Shown here: one piece after another, positions 24,919 to 34,361 of the stretch
Numbering within the stretch: position 1 is the stretch's first letter
How the letters are laid out: every line of letters begins with the position of its first letter
Assembly (NCBI RefSeq): GCF_004803755.1
Contig: NZ_CP032311.1
Span: 4,914,501 to 4,978,500, forward strand
Direction of reading: 5' to 3'
DNA length: 64,000 bases
DNA from: Pseudomonas sp. DG56-2
Lineage (GTDB): Bacteria > Pseudomonadota > Gammaproteobacteria > Pseudomonadales > Pseudomonadaceae
The notes under the pieces: generated by a model
The model's input: only the letters and a program-made list of their open reading frames with translations
Database searches by the model: none
Told to the model about the DNA's origin: nothing
Made by a program: the position numbers and the translations under genes

Positions 24919-26283
24919 TTAGCGCACACCTTCCTGGCGAAGCGCTGCAGGCTGGAAGTCAGCCTTGACTGCGGTAAACCCGAAGTCGTAGGCCTTTTTC
25001 TCTTCGTTCTTCATGCCCAGTGCCAGATAACGGCCCGACTGCAGGTCGTAGATGGCTTCCAGGGTGTACCACGGCACCTCGACGTTGTAGTAGTCCTGGG
25101 AGTGCGCTTCGGACACACGCCACAGTTGGTTGCGACCGTCGTACTGGTCGATCACTGCCGCTTGCCAGGTGTCTTCGTCAATATAGAAGTCACGTTTGGC
25201 GTAGATGTGACGCTGACCCGGCTTGAGGGTAGCAACCACGTGCCAGACACGGCGCAGCTCATAACGGCTCAGGTCCTGGTTGATGTGACCGGCCTTGATA
25301 ATGTCGCTGTATTTGAGCTTTGGATCGTCAAGCTTGTAGCTGTTGGAGGCGATATACAGCTCTTTCTTGCCTTCCAGCTTCCAGTCGTAGCGATCCGGAG
25401 CACCGTTGAACATGTCCAGGTTGTCGGAGGTACGCAGGCCATCGGCGGCAGTACCCGGACCGTCATAGGACACCTGTGGCGCCTGGCGTACACGACGTTG
25501 ACCGGCGTTGTACACCCATGCCTTACGCGGCTCTTTGACCTGGTCGAGGGTCTCGTGGACCAGCAACACGGTACCGGCCAGACGCGCAGGCGCCGTCACC
25601 TTCTGTTTGAAATAGAACAGGATGTTGCCAGGGTTGCTCGGATCGTAATCCTTCATCCGGTCACGGAAGACGAATTGATCCTGGAAATACACCAGGCTGT
25701 ACGAGCCATTTTGCTGCGGCGTGGCCTGGGTTACCAAGCGGGTCACGCTGCCACCACGGTAGCGGGTGATGTGGTTCCAGATCACCTCCACGCCGCTTTT
25801 CGGAATCGGGAACGGCACTGCTGTATCGAAGTTCTCCAGACCGTTACCACCGCCTACCAGGTTGGTGCTGGTGGCATTTTTCTTGATCGCGGCAAACACT
25901 GCATCCGGAACCGTCGAGCCGCGGTGAGTGGTGTACACCGGGATCTTGTAGGTGTCCGGGTAGCGCTTGAACATCGCTACCTGGCCAGGCGACAGTTTGT
26001 CCTTGTACTGGTCAACGTTCTGGGCAGTGATGGTGTACAGCGGCTTTTCACCCGCGTAGGGGTCAGCAAGAAAACCTTTGCTATCAACGGCGCCGGCCGA
26101 CTTGGTCAGCGGTTTCCAGGCACTGATCGAACCATCGGCGTTACCGGCCTTTTCCGCGCCCATTGGCGTCAGGGTCGAACCCAGCTTGGCGGCCTCGTCG
26201 GCGGACACCGCCGCCATGACACTGGTGGCCAGCAGCGACAGGCCCAGTACACCGGCTTGCAGCAGACTCTTGGTCATTTTCAT
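24919..26283 (-). CDS. DUF1329 family periplasmic protein
   Basis: 454 residues with a signal peptide (to about residue 24, SVMA|A). DUF1329 proteins are LolB-like beta-rich envelope proteins that nearly always pair with a DUF1302 outer-membrane protein, as here (27-base gap). Conserved runs seen: LGSTLTPMGAEKAGNADGSI, WNHITRYRGGS and YNAGQRRVRQAPQ. In other bacteria such pairs accompany steroid, terpene or ester catabolism, so transport or processing of a hydrophobic substrate is likely, but this is inference. AGGA lies eleven bases before the ATG at 26283. Confidence 0.9.
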   Translation of the reverse strand: MKMTKSLLQAGVLGLSLLATSVMAAVSADEAAKLGSTLTPMGAEKAGNADGSISAWKPLTKSAGAVDSKGFLADPYAGEKPLYTITAQNVDQYKDKLSPGQVAMFKRYPDTYKIPVYTTHRGSTVPDAVFAAIKKNATSTNLVGGGNGLENFDTAVPFPIPKSGVEVIWNHITRYRGGSVTRLVTQATPQQNGSYSLVYFQDQFVFRDRMKDYDPSNPGNILFYFKQKVTAPARLAGTVLLVHETLDQVKEPRKAWVYNAGQRRVRQAPQVSYDGPGTAADGLRTSDNLDMFNGAPDRYDWKLEGKKELYIASNSYKLDDPKLKYSDIIKAGHINQDLSRYELRRVWHVVATLKPGQRHIYAKRDFYIDEDTWQAAVIDQYDGRNQLWRVSEAHSQDYYNVEVPWYTLEAIYDLQSGRYLALGMKNEEKKAYDFGFTAVKADFQPAALRQEGVR

Positions 26284-26310
26284 GTTTATGCTCGTCCTGA
26301 ATCGGTGTTC

Positions 26311-28194
26311 TTAGAAGTTCACGCCAAGGCTGAGGGCGACGAAATCGCGATCATCCACAGTGCTGTACTTACCATCGAAGAAGTTGGTGTACGACAGGCT
26401 GGCGGTGTAGGTGTTCTGGTACTCGGCGTCCAGACCCAGGCTGACTGCCTTGCGGCCTTCCTCGAAGTTGCCACCAGGACCCGGCGAGTAACCGGAAACG
26501 TCATGGGACCAGGCTACGTTAGGCTTGAGGTTGACCCCGGCGAAGACGTCGTTGTAGTCCCAGATGGCGCGAGCGCGGTAGCCCCAGGAAGTGCTGGTGG
26601 TGAAACCGTCGTTCTCGCACTTGCGTGAAAGGTTGGCCGAAGAAGCGTTGTTGCCCGCACCGGCGATGGTTCGGCTGTTGAGGAACTCACAGGTACTGAC
26701 CGGCCCCGTAGGCTCCAGTGGCCCCGGACCAAATACTGGGTCACGGCCGTAACGCATCTTGTGCGCACTTTCCAGACCACCCACGTGAGTCACACCAACT
26801 TCACCGACCACGGTCAGGCGGCTGGCGCCCATGACTTGATCGAAGAAGTGGGTGAGCGTTGTCTGGAACTGGGTGATTTCCTTACGGGTGTAGCCATGCT
26901 GGTCCTGGCCTGGAACGCCTTTGAGCAGCGAGGCATTGCCAAAGCCTGGGATTGGCGTGACACCGGAGTAAAGAATGTCCGTGGTATTGAGCTGAACTGG
27001 CGCGTTGGGGCGGTAGCTGAGCTCACCGCTCCACGCGGTGCCGGTGGACAGCGTGGTGGAGAAGCTCAGGCCGTAGAGGCGGATGTCTTCCGGGTACTCG
27101 ACGAAGTACTGCGAGTTACCGGCGACGATCAACGGCGCCAACTGCGCCAGCGGCCCCTGAAGGTTGCTCAAGCCGGCATAAACCGAAGGATCAGCACCGG
27201 TGGCACTGAAGATCGGTGCGCGGCTGTGGTAGTTCATGAAGTAGGCGCCAAACTCGGTGTCCAGCGGCTCGAACATGTAGCGCAGTGCCACACCGAACTG
27301 ACCACTGTCACGGGCATCGCGATCCGGGCCACGGGCTACCTTCACCCCTTCCTGGTTGATGTCGACACCTTGGCTGGCGAGGAAGCCCAGCGCTTGTGGC
27401 GACAGGCTGCGGCTGCTGTTGAGCAGGCGCAGGTTGTCGGTACAGCCGTCGGCGATGACGTCAGGTTGCGAGAAGAAAGTACCGCAGTTATCAACAACGG
27501 TCTGGTCCCATTCGATCTGGTAGAACGCTTCAGCCGACAGGTTGTCGGTGAGGCTCTGGGACACATAGAACATGTTGACCGGGATCAGACCTTCCTTGAC
27601 CTCGGCACCTGGGCGACGGAAGGCGGCGACGTCGATAGGGTTGATCGAGTTGATACCACCGCCAATGAAGGTACTTTCACCCCAACTGACGACTTGCTTA
27701 CCCAGGCGCACCGAGCCTGGCTGATCGGCAATGGCGTAGTTGTGATAGACGAAGGCGTCGAGAATCTCACCACCCGAGGACTTGGCGCCCTCTTTGCGGT
27801 TGGAGTCGCTGATATCCTTGAATGGACGGCTTTCGTCCTTGAGCTCGAAGTCGTACCAGTACTTGCCGCGTACGAATACACCGGTATCACCGTACTTGAG
27901 TTCCAGGTCGTGAATGCCCTTGAAGATCTTCGAAAAGGTCTCACCGCTCTTGAAGTTCAGGTGACCATCGTCGGAGGTCTGCGACAGACCCTGACCGCCG
28001 TTGTTGACGCCGATCAGATTCTTGTTCGGACTCTCCGTCGACCAACTGGCGCCGACAGACAGCGAGGAGTCAAACGACCCTTCAATTTCACCGATGTTGA
28101 AACTGACGCCGAATGCAGGACCGGCGAGCGTAGAAGCGAGGCTGACAGCCAAAGGCAGTTTCGCCCGGCGCCAGAACAGATTTGCTGATGTCAT
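26311..28194 (-). CDS. DUF1302 family outer-membrane protein
   Basis: 627 residues. A signal peptide (LPLAVSLASTLAGPAFG|V) leads into a long beta-barrel-like protein with alternating strands, four or more Cys in loops and a C-terminal aromatic end (LSLGVNF). Probably an outer-membrane channel that works with the DUF1329 protein downstream. GGAG is eight bases before the ATG. The opposing 475-codon frame at 26761-28188 is a shadow of this gene. Confidence 0.9.
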   Translation of the reverse strand: MTSANLFWRRAKLPLAVSLASTLAGPAFGVSFNIGEIEGSFDSSLSVGASWSTESPNKNLIGVNNGGQGLSQTSDDGHLNFKSGETFSKIFKGIHDLELKYGDTGVFVRGKYWYDFELKDESRPFKDISDSNRKEGAKSSGGEILDAFVYHNYAIADQPGSVRLGKQVVSWGESTFIGGGINSINPIDVAAFRRPGAEVKEGLIPVNMFYVSQSLTDNLSAEAFYQIEWDQTVVDNCGTFFSQPDVIADGCTDNLRLLNSSRSLSPQALGFLASQGVDINQEGVKVARGPDRDARDSGQFGVALRYMFEPLDTEFGAYFMNYHSRAPIFSATGADPSVYAGLSNLQGPLAQLAPLIVAGNSQYFVEYPEDIRLYGLSFSTTLSTGTAWSGELSYRPNAPVQLNTTDILYSGVTPIPGFGNASLLKGVPGQDQHGYTRKEITQFQTTLTHFFDQVMGASRLTVVGEVGVTHVGGLESAHKMRYGRDPVFGPGPLEPTGPVSTCEFLNSRTIAGAGNNASSANLSRKCENDGFTTSTSWGYRARAIWDYNDVFAGVNLKPNVAWSHDVSGYSPGPGGNFEEGRKAVSLGLDAEYQNTYTASLSYTNFFDGKYSTVDDRDFVALSLGVNF

Positions 28195-28531
28195 CGACGC
28201 TACTCCATGTACTTTCTTTATTTTTATGGCAGTGAGTCCTTTGCAGAAACGCCTCGTTCGACAGGTGTGAGCGCACCTTGTACGTCGAGCAAGTGGCTAG
28301 GCACATGCGTGTGCTGCCCCCCATTCCTGAAAATCCCCTGACCCGACTATAGCCAGCAGGTACTTCTGCTTGATCCCTCTAAAGTGTGATTTGCATGTTT
28401 GCCCCAGTGGCGTGGTTGTTGAACCGGCCACAGCGCTGGCGAGGGGAAGAATGGCCGAAAAACGACATTTTACAAGGTTGGGATGCGTCTAGCCCGCGGA
28501 TCGCGCCCAAGCAGGCGCGACCCAGGGCGGG
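28195..28531. other. Intergenic region between ligase and DUF1302 genes
   Basis: Both flanking genes run leftward. The region should hold the promoter of the DUF1302-DUF1329 operon at its left side and the end of the ligase transcript at its right. I see a hairpin at 28501-28520 (TCGCGCC, six-base loop, GGCGCGA) just past the ligase stop, without a T-run, and no convincing ORF. No clear promoter boxes could be fixed by eye. Confidence 0.5.
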
Positions 28532-30214
28532 TCACAGCGTCGAGAGAAAGGTACTGTTACTGGCTTGCCATTGAGTGATGTCGAGACGGATACGCTTCTT
28601 GTCGAGTTTGCCGACGCTGGTCTTGGGAATTTCAGTAACAAGGGCAATCTGACTCGGAATCGCCCACTTGTTGATGTGGCCAAGCTCCACGAACGGCTTG
28701 AGGTGCTCCTTGAGTGCCTTGGCATCGACGCTCTGCTGCTCATGCACCACCAACAGCGCAAAAGGACGCTCACCCCACTGAGGATCGGCCACGCCCACCA
28801 CCGCCACTTCGCGGATCGCTGGATGGCGACTGATCAGGTCCTCCAACTCCAGCGAGGAAATCCACTCGCCCCCGGTCTTGATCACGTCTTTGATGCGGTC
28901 GCGAATATCGATCACGCCCATGCTGTCGAGCGTAGCCACATCCCCGGTGTGCAGCCAGCCTCCCTGCCACAGCTCGGCGCCTTTCTCCGGCTCGCGGAAG
29001 TAACCCATGGTCAACCAAGGGGCGCGCAGCACCAACTCACCCTGGGTTTCACCATCGTTCGGGAGGAAGTTGCCCTCACCGTCGACAATCGCCGATTCCA
29101 CCAAGGGCACCGGTACACCCGCCTTGATCCGATAAGTGATGCACTCATCTTCGCTACCGGCCAGCAGCTCCTCGTTGAGGTGGGCACAAGACACCAGCGG
29201 GCAGGTTTCGGACATACCGTAGGCCGCCGTCAACTGAATGCCATGGGCTTTGGCTGCCTCGTACAAGGCTCGGTTCAGGGCGCTTCCGCCAATGATGATC
29301 TTCCAGCCGCCAAAGTCCTGCTCTTGCGCGCCCTTGGCATTGAGCAGCATTTGCAAAATGGTCGGCACACAGTGGGAGAACGTAACCTTTTCCTTGCGCC
29401 ACAGTTCACACAGCAGTTCCGGTTCGTAGCGCCCCGGATACACCTGCTTGATTCCCAACATGGTCGCCACGTAGGGAATTCCCCACGCGTGCACATGGAA
29501 CATTGGCGTGATAGGCATGTAGACATCGTCACTGCCCAGCAGGCGCACGCTGTCGATACTACCGGTAACGGAAGCGGCAGCCAGGGTGTGCAGAACCAAT
29601 TGCCGGTGAGTGAAATACACACCTTTGGGGTTACCGGTAGTACCGGTGGTGTAGAAGGTGGTGGCTACCGAATTTTCGTCGAAATCGGGGAAGTCATAGA
29701 CCGGGCTGGCCGCAGCCAGCAGCGCCTCGTACTCACCCACAAGATTGGGCAGGTCGGCGGTCTTGGACTCGGCGTCGGTCAATAGCAGGGTCTTCTCGAC
29801 CGTGGTCAGTTGCCCTGCAATCGCCTGGTAGAGGCCGACGAAATCGCTGTTGACCAGCACGAAGCGGTCTTCGGCATGGTTCATGGTGTAGAGGATCTGA
29901 TCCGGTGACAGGCGCACGTTGATGGTATGCACCACCGCGCCAATCATCGGGATGGCGAACATGCATTCCAGATAGCGATGGCTGTCCCAATCCATCACCG
30001 CCACCGTATCTCCAGCCTTGACCCCGGCTTCGGTCAACACGTTGGCCAGGCGCGCAATACGCTCGTTGAGGGTCAGGTAACTGAAGCGCAGTTGATCGCG
30101 ATAGACGATTTCGCGGGTTTTCTCGTAGCGGCTGCCTGACAACAGCAAACGCTTGATCAACAGGGGAAACTGATAAGCGCCCTCGGCGGGAGGAATGACA
30201 CGAGTCTGCAACAT
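28532..30214 (-). CDS. Fatty acyl-CoA ligase (AlkK/FadD-like)
   Basis: 560 residues of the AMP-forming acyl-CoA synthetase family. The P-loop motif (FYTTGTTGNPKGV), the YGMSETCP and TGDVATLDSMGVIDIRDRIKD motifs and the C-terminal catalytic Lys (SVGKLDKKRIR) are present. It resembles the medium-chain AlkK type in length and start. It would activate fatty acids with CoA and ATP for beta-oxidation. It is upstream of DUF1302-DUF1329 on the same strand with a 337-base gap, so a shared substrate (a fatty acid or ester) is plausible. The ATG at 30214 has AAAGGG upstream. Confidence 0.92.
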   Translation of the reverse strand: MLQTRVIPPAEGAYQFPLLIKRLLLSGSRYEKTREIVYRDQLRFSYLTLNERIARLANVLTEAGVKAGDTVAVMDWDSHRYLECMFAIPMIGAVVHTINVRLSPDQILYTMNHAEDRFVLVNSDFVGLYQAIAGQLTTVEKTLLLTDAESKTADLPNLVGEYEALLAAASPVYDFPDFDENSVATTFYTTGTTGNPKGVYFTHRQLVLHTLAAASVTGSIDSVRLLGSDDVYMPITPMFHVHAWGIPYVATMLGIKQVYPGRYEPELLCELWRKEKVTFSHCVPTILQMLLNAKGAQEQDFGGWKIIIGGSALNRALYEAAKAHGIQLTAAYGMSETCPLVSCAHLNEELLAGSEDECITYRIKAGVPVPLVESAIVDGEGNFLPNDGETQGELVLRAPWLTMGYFREPEKGAELWQGGWLHTGDVATLDSMGVIDIRDRIKDVIKTGGEWISSLELEDLISRHPAIREVAVVGVADPQWGERPFALLVVHEQQSVDAKALKEHLKPFVELGHINKWAIPSQIALVTEIPKTSVGKLDKKRIRLDITQWQASNSTFLSTL

Positions 30215-30278
30215 AAGGGTCCCTTTTCTGGAGTGCACGTGCTGGGCAAGACATGGCCCACTCTAGAACGCCCTAACG

Positions 30279-30312
30279 CCGGCTAAATCAGCCAAAGGAA
30301 TGATTTAGCCGG
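30279..30312. repeat. Perfect 12-bp inverted repeat
   Basis: CCGGCTAAATCA and TGATTTAGCCGG are separated by ten bases. It lies between the LysE stop (30338) and the ligase start (30214), and could act as a terminator for lysE or an operator for the ligase promoter. No T-run follows. Confidence 0.65.
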
Positions 30313-30337
30313 AGGTGTGATTACAGGCAATTTGCCA

Positions 30338-30967
30338 TCAATGCATCTCGGTAAAAGCGATTTTCACACCCAGGGCAATCAGTACCGCACCCATGGTGCG
30401 ATCAAACCAATGTCCCATACGAGCGAATCCGGCGCGTACGCGCTGCTGGCTGAACAACATGGCGACCAGACAGAACCACAGACCGGTGGCGGCGGCCAGA
30501 TAAACGCCATACCCGGCCTGAATCGCCAGCGGGGTGTGCGGATTGATGACCACGGTGAACAGCGACAAGAAGAACAAGGTCGCCTTCGGGTTCAAGCCAT
30601 TGGTCATGAAGCCTGCAACAAAGGCTGCGCGTGGTGTGCGCTCGACCGTGGAGGCCTGCACTGTCTCGCTGCCGGGTGCAGCCGGGCCGGCGCGCAGGGC
30701 TTTGAAACCGATGTACAGCAGGTAGGCCGCTGCCAGCCATTTCAAGGCATTGAACAGCACGATCGACTGCGACACGATCAGACCGATACCCAACAGCGAA
30801 TACCCGACATGCAGAAAGATCGCCATGCCGACGCCAAAGGCAGTCCAGGTGCCAGCGCGCCGTCCATGTGTCACGCTCTCGCGCACCACCACGGCAAAAT
30901 CAGGACCGGGGCTGGCCACGGCGAGCAGGTGAATCAGGGCAACCGTCAAAAATTCAGCCCAATACAT
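30338..30967 (-). CDS. LysE/RhtB family amino-acid exporter
   Basis: 209 residues with about six hydrophobic segments. The LysE signature near the N-terminus (VASPGPDFAVVVRESVTHGRRAG) and the middle GLNPKATLFFLSLF motif are clear. It likely exports an amino acid or a toxic analogue across the inner membrane. The ATG at 30967 has AAGGAG seven bases upstream. It stands alone and is divergent from the oxidoreductase at 31110. Confidence 0.92.
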   Translation of the reverse strand: MYWAEFLTVALIHLLAVASPGPDFAVVVRESVTHGRRAGTWTAFGVGMAIFLHVGYSLLGIGLIVSQSIVLFNALKWLAAAYLLYIGFKALRAGPAAPGSETVQASTVERTPRAAFVAGFMTNGLNPKATLFFLSLFTVVINPHTPLAIQAGYGVYLAAATGLWFCLVAMLFSQQRVRAGFARMGHWFDRTMGAVLIALGVKIAFTEMH

Positions 30968-31109
30968 GGGGGCTCCTTGCGCGAAAAGGGAAATACAAAG
31001 AACACGTACATTACGCCCTCGACATACCATGTAACAACCTGTGAGCCGCTTGACTCTCCCCTTAGGGGCAGGCGCTAGCGTGGCTGCTTTACATCACAGG
31101 CCGCCTTCA

Positions 31110-31688
31110 ATGAACAAACGTGTACTGGTGATTCTCGGACATCCCTCGAGCCAAAGTTTCTGCGCCGCATTGAGCAGCGCCTATATCAGTGCATCCCGAG
31201 CGCTTGGCCATGATGTGCAGGTACTGGAGCTTGGCACGCTGAACTTCGATCCTCTGTTACGCCAGGGGTACCGCCAAGAGCAGCCATTGGAGTCCGATCT
31301 GTTGCACGCGCAGGCACTGATGAGCTGGGCGCAACACCTGGTGTTCGTGTTCCCCATCTGGTGGGGCGGAATTCCTGCCTTGTTGAAAGGTTTCCTGGAC
31401 CGTGTCCTGCTTCCAGGCTTCGCTTTCAAGTACCGCAGTGGCTCGCCCTTCCCCGAGCAACTGCTCAAGGGTCGCAGTGCCGATCTGCTGGTGTGCATGG
31501 ATACACCCCCTTGGTACTACCGCTGGGTCTACCGAATGCCAGGTCTGGAACAGATGCGCCGTACGACCTTGCGCTTTTGTGGAATCAGGCCAAAAAAGAC
31601 GCTAACGTTTGGCCCCATCATCAGCTCGACCGCAAAGCAACGCGATGCCTGGCTGCAACAGGCCCGCACGCTGGCCGGCACCGGTTAA
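31110..31688 (+). CDS. NAD(P)H oxidoreductase, flavodoxin fold (KefF/MdaB-like)
   Basis: 192 residues. Flavin-binding strands are seen (VLVILGHPSSQSFCAAL and LVFVFPIWWGGIPALLKGFLDRVL). Such quinone/NAD(P)H reductases reduce quinones or nitro/azo compounds and help protect against oxidants. A MerR-family regulator follows after 12 bases, so the pair may be a self-controlled stress unit. The RBS is not strong. Confidence 0.9.
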   Translation: MNKRVLVILGHPSSQSFCAALSSAYISASRALGHDVQVLELGTLNFDPLLRQGYRQEQPLESDLLHAQALMSWAQHLVFVFPIWWGGIPALLKGFLDRVLLPGFAFKYRSGSPFPEQLLKGRSADLLVCMDTPPWYYRWVYRMPGLEQMRRTTLRFCGIRPKKTLTFGPIISSTAKQRDAWLQQARTLAGTG

Positions 31689-31700
31689 AAGGGATTTTCG

Positions 31701-32072
31701 ATGTACATTGGCAAAGCGGCGCAGCTTTCCGGTGCCACGATCAAATGCATACGCCATTACGAAAAGATCGGTCTCCTCCCCCCGCCTCGACGCCAAGGCA
31801 ACTATCGCATCTACGATCAACAGAGCGTGACCCTGGTCAGCCTGATCAAATGCGCGCAAAAGCTCGGTTTCAGTCTCAAGCAGATGCAGGCGCTGGTCGA
31901 TGGCAACGATCCCGGCGCATTACCGTTGGCTCGCATTCACCAGGCCATTGCCAGCAAGAGCGCCCAACTGCAGGCCCAAATCGCCGACCTGCAGCAGCAA
32001 CAGCAAAACCTCGAAGCTTTTGCAGCGAGCCTTGAGCAGACCCGATACGATTGCTTCAGCTACCCGACCTGA
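31701..32072 (+). CDS. MerR-family transcriptional regulator
   Basis: 123 residues. The MerR winged helix (residues 1-70, YIGKAAQLSGATIKCIRHYEKIGLLPPPRR, NYRIYD) is followed by a Gln-rich dimerisation helix (QAQIADLQQQQQNLEAF). Only one Cys is in the C-terminal tail (YDCFSYPT), so it lacks the four-Cys cluster of SoxR and the paired Cys of CueR. It probably responds to a small organic or oxidative signal and controls the oxidoreductase before it. Neighbour on the other side is a D-2-hydroxyacid dehydrogenase. Confidence 0.9.
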   Translation: MYIGKAAQLSGATIKCIRHYEKIGLLPPPRRQGNYRIYDQQSVTLVSLIKCAQKLGFSLKQMQALVDGNDPGALPLARIHQAIASKSAQLQAQIADLQQQQQNLEAFAASLEQTRYDCFSYPT

Positions 32073-32098
32073 GCCCGACCGACCTTACTGGAGCTTCC

Positions 32099-33064
32099 AT
32101 GTCTGTCCCACGCCGCGCCGTATTTCTCGACCACCACTCCCTGGACCTGGGCGACCTCAATCTGGATCGCCTGCGCGGTTGTTTCGACGAGTTGCAACTG
32201 TATCCGGCGACCGCCCCTGAGCAGGTAGCGCAGCGCTTGCAGGAGGCGACCGTGGCGATCAGCAACAAAGTGATGATCGATGCCAGCACCCTGGCCGCCT
32301 GTCCGAACCTGAAACTGATCCTGGTGTCCGCCACCGGCACCAATAATGTCGACCTGCAGGCTGCGCGGGCTCACGGCATTGTGGTGAGCAATTGCCAGGG
32401 CTACGGCACGCCCTCTGTCGCCCAGCACACCCTGGCCCTGCTGCTGGCACTGGCCACTCGCCTGCCCGACTATCAGCACGCTGTTGCCGCCGGGCAATGG
32501 GGCAAGGCCAAGCAGTTCTGCCTTCTGGACTTCCCTATCGTCGAGCTTGAAGGCAAAACCCTTGGCATGCTCGGTCACGGTGAGCTAGGCGGTGCCGTTG
32601 CTCGCTTGGCAGAGGCCTTTGGCATGCGTGTTCTGCTAGGGCAATTGCCGGGACGCCCGGCTCGTGAAGATCGCCTGCCCCTGGACGAACTGCTTCCCCA
32701 GATCGACGCCCTGACCTTGCATTGCCCGCTCAACGAACACACGCGCAACCTGATTGGCACCAAAGAGCTGGCCCTGCTCAAGCCCGGTGCGTTTGTAATC
32801 AATACGGCCCGGGGCGGCCTGATCGACGAACAAGCCCTGGCGGATACGTTACGGGCAGGTCATCTGGGTGGCGCTGCCACCGATGTGTTGAGTGTCGAGC
32901 CCCCAGTCGATGGCAACCCGTTACTGGCTGCTGACATCCCACGGCTGATCATCACCCCGCACAGCGCCTGGGGAGCCGTGGAATCGCGCCAGCGCATCGT
33001 CGAGCAGTTGAGCGAAAACGCAGAAGCCTATTTTGCCGGCCGTCCACGCCGACAGGTCGGTTAA
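32099..33064 (+). CDS. D-2-hydroxyacid dehydrogenase
   Basis: 321 residues. The NAD-binding loop (GMLGHGELGGAVARL), catalytic Arg in VSATGTNNVDL region, Glu (DVLSVEPP) and His (TPHSAWG) of the family are present. The enzyme likely reduces a 2-keto acid such as glyoxylate or hydroxypyruvate. ATG at 32099 follows TGGAG by six bases. It is 26 bases after the merR stop, so possibly in the same transcript. Confidence 0.9.
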   Translation: MSVPRRAVFLDHHSLDLGDLNLDRLRGCFDELQLYPATAPEQVAQRLQEATVAISNKVMIDASTLAACPNLKLILVSATGTNNVDLQAARAHGIVVSNCQGYGTPSVAQHTLALLLALATRLPDYQHAVAAGQWGKAKQFCLLDFPIVELEGKTLGMLGHGELGGAVARLAEAFGMRVLLGQLPGRPAREDRLPLDELLPQIDALTLHCPLNEHTRNLIGTKELALLKPGAFVINTARGGLIDEQALADTLRAGHLGGAATDVLSVEPPVDGNPLLAADIPRLIITPHSAWGAVESRQRIVEQLSENAEAYFAGRPRRQVG

Positions 33065-33115
33065 GCCACGCCCGGCTCTGCTAAACTGCGCCACTTTTTT
33101 CAGGAGCCGCCATCC

Positions 33116-34114
33116 ATGGACCCGCGCAGTGAAGTGTTGCTTCGTCAGGCCGAGCTATTCCAGGGCTCGCTGTTGCTGGCCGGTTTGCCTGCCGACGACC
33201 TGCTCGGCAAACTGCCCGCAGCACATGGCTGGTGCTGGCACGCCGGTGACCAGACGGCTCTGGATGCCCGCTTTGCAGGCCGTAGCCATTTTGGTGTAGA
33301 GGCACCCGCCGAGCATTTCGAAGCGGCTGTGCTGTTTCTGCCCAAGTCCCGCGACCTGGCCAATTACCTGCTCAATGCCTTGGCCTCGCGCCTGGCAGGC
33401 CGCGAGCTGTATCTGGTGGGGGAAAAACGCGGGGGTATCGAAGGCGCGGCCAAACAACTGCATGCCTTCGGCAAGCCTCGCAAGCTCGACAGCGCACGCC
33501 ACTGTCAACTGTGGCAAGTCACCGTCGAGCACGCACCCGACGCCAAACCGCTGGAGAGCCTGGCCGAGCGCTTCGAACTGGACATGCCCGAAGGGCCGTT
33601 GAAGATCGTCAGCCTGCCGGGTGTATTCAGTCACGGCCGCCTGGATCGCGGTAGTGCCCTGCTGCTGGAAAATCTTCAGCAATTGCCGGTCGGCCACGTT
33701 CTTGATTTCGGCTGCGGTGCCGGTGTGTTGGCCTCGGCGCTCAAGCGCCGTTATCCCCAAAGTCGGATCACGCTGCTTGATGTCGACGCCTTTGCCGTCG
33801 CCAGCAGCCGCTTGACCCTGGCTGCCAACGGCCTGGAGGGAGAGGTAATCTGTGGTGACGGCATCGATGCTGCACCTTACGATCTGGATGTGATTCTAAG
33901 TAACCCGCCGTTCCATACCGGGGTACACACCAATTACCAGGCATCGGAAAACCTGCTAAAAAAATCAGCCGATCATCTGAGAAAAGGCGGCGAACTTCGG
34001 CTTGTTGCCAACAGCTTCCTGCGCTACCAACCGCTCATCGAAAGTGCGCTGGGCAATTGCCAGATACGGGCCGAAGGACAGGGCTTCAAAATCTATCAGG
34101 CAACACGCGGTTAA
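33116..34114 (+). CDS. rsmC: 16S rRNA guanine(1207)-N2 methyltransferase
   Basis: 332 residues with the two-domain form of RsmC: a degenerate N-terminal methyltransferase-like domain (about 1-160) and an active C-terminal domain with the SAM motif ([15 protein letters not shown]) and catalytic NPPF ([14 protein letters not shown]). It methylates the N2 atom of G1207 in 16S rRNA of the small subunit. CAGGAG precedes the ATG by eight bases. Confidence 0.94.
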   Translation: MDPRSEVLLRQAELFQGSLLLAGLPADDLLGKLPAAHGWCWHAGDQTALDARFAGRSHFGVEAPAEHFEAAVLFLPKSRDLANYLLNALASRLAGRELYLVGEKRGGIEGAAKQLHAFGKPRKLDSARHCQLWQVTVEHAPDAKPLESLAERFELDMPEGPLKIVSLPGVFSHGRLDRGSALLLENLQQLPVGHVLDFGCGAGVLASALKRRYPQSRITLLDVDAFAVASSRLTLAANGLEGEVICGDGIDAAPYDLDVILSNPPFHTGVHTNYQASENLLKKSADHLRKGGELRLVANSFLRYQPLIESALGNCQIRAEGQGFKIYQATRG

Positions 34115-34139
34115 AATCAACCCTTGCCGAAACGGATTT

Positions 34140-34345
34140 GCCTAGGCAGAATCCGCTCCGTCCTAGGGGAGTAGTCTCCCGCGAGCACCCAGCTCGCCCG
34201 GTACGCGTCAACATACTTGGTCAACAGACCATGGCGCGTGCGACCCACGGTCCGCATAGACGGACCCAGGGTTTGACAAGACCTATGACACGAACACCTT
34301 ACCCGGGGCGGGAAGGCTGTACGTGTCATAGCCGTGTCGACCCGC
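34140..34345 (+). ncRNA. yybP-ykoY (manganese) riboswitch
   Basis: The family's conserved blocks are visible: GGGGAGTAG at about 34167-34175 followed by CCCGCGAGC in the first hairpin, and ACCTTACCCGGGGCGGGAAGGCT at about 34295-34317 in the second, inside a TGACACG/CGTGTCA helix (34286-34292 with 34322-34328). GGGGCGGG (34304-34311) can alternatively pair with CCCGCCCC just before the start codon's ribosome site, a plausible expression platform. Position in front of a GDT1-type gene is as expected for Mn2+ control. Confidence 0.87.
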
Positions 34346-34361
34346 CCCCGTAGGAACCCTG

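Noticed and set aside
26761..28188. 475-codon open frame opposite the DUF1302 gene
   Set aside because: Shadow frame; the DUF1302 protein has a signal peptide, RBS and barrel pattern, the opposite frame has none.
28501..28520. Intrinsic terminator of the ligase gene
   Set aside because: The hairpin is good but no T-run follows on either strand, so it is only mentioned within the intergenic entry.
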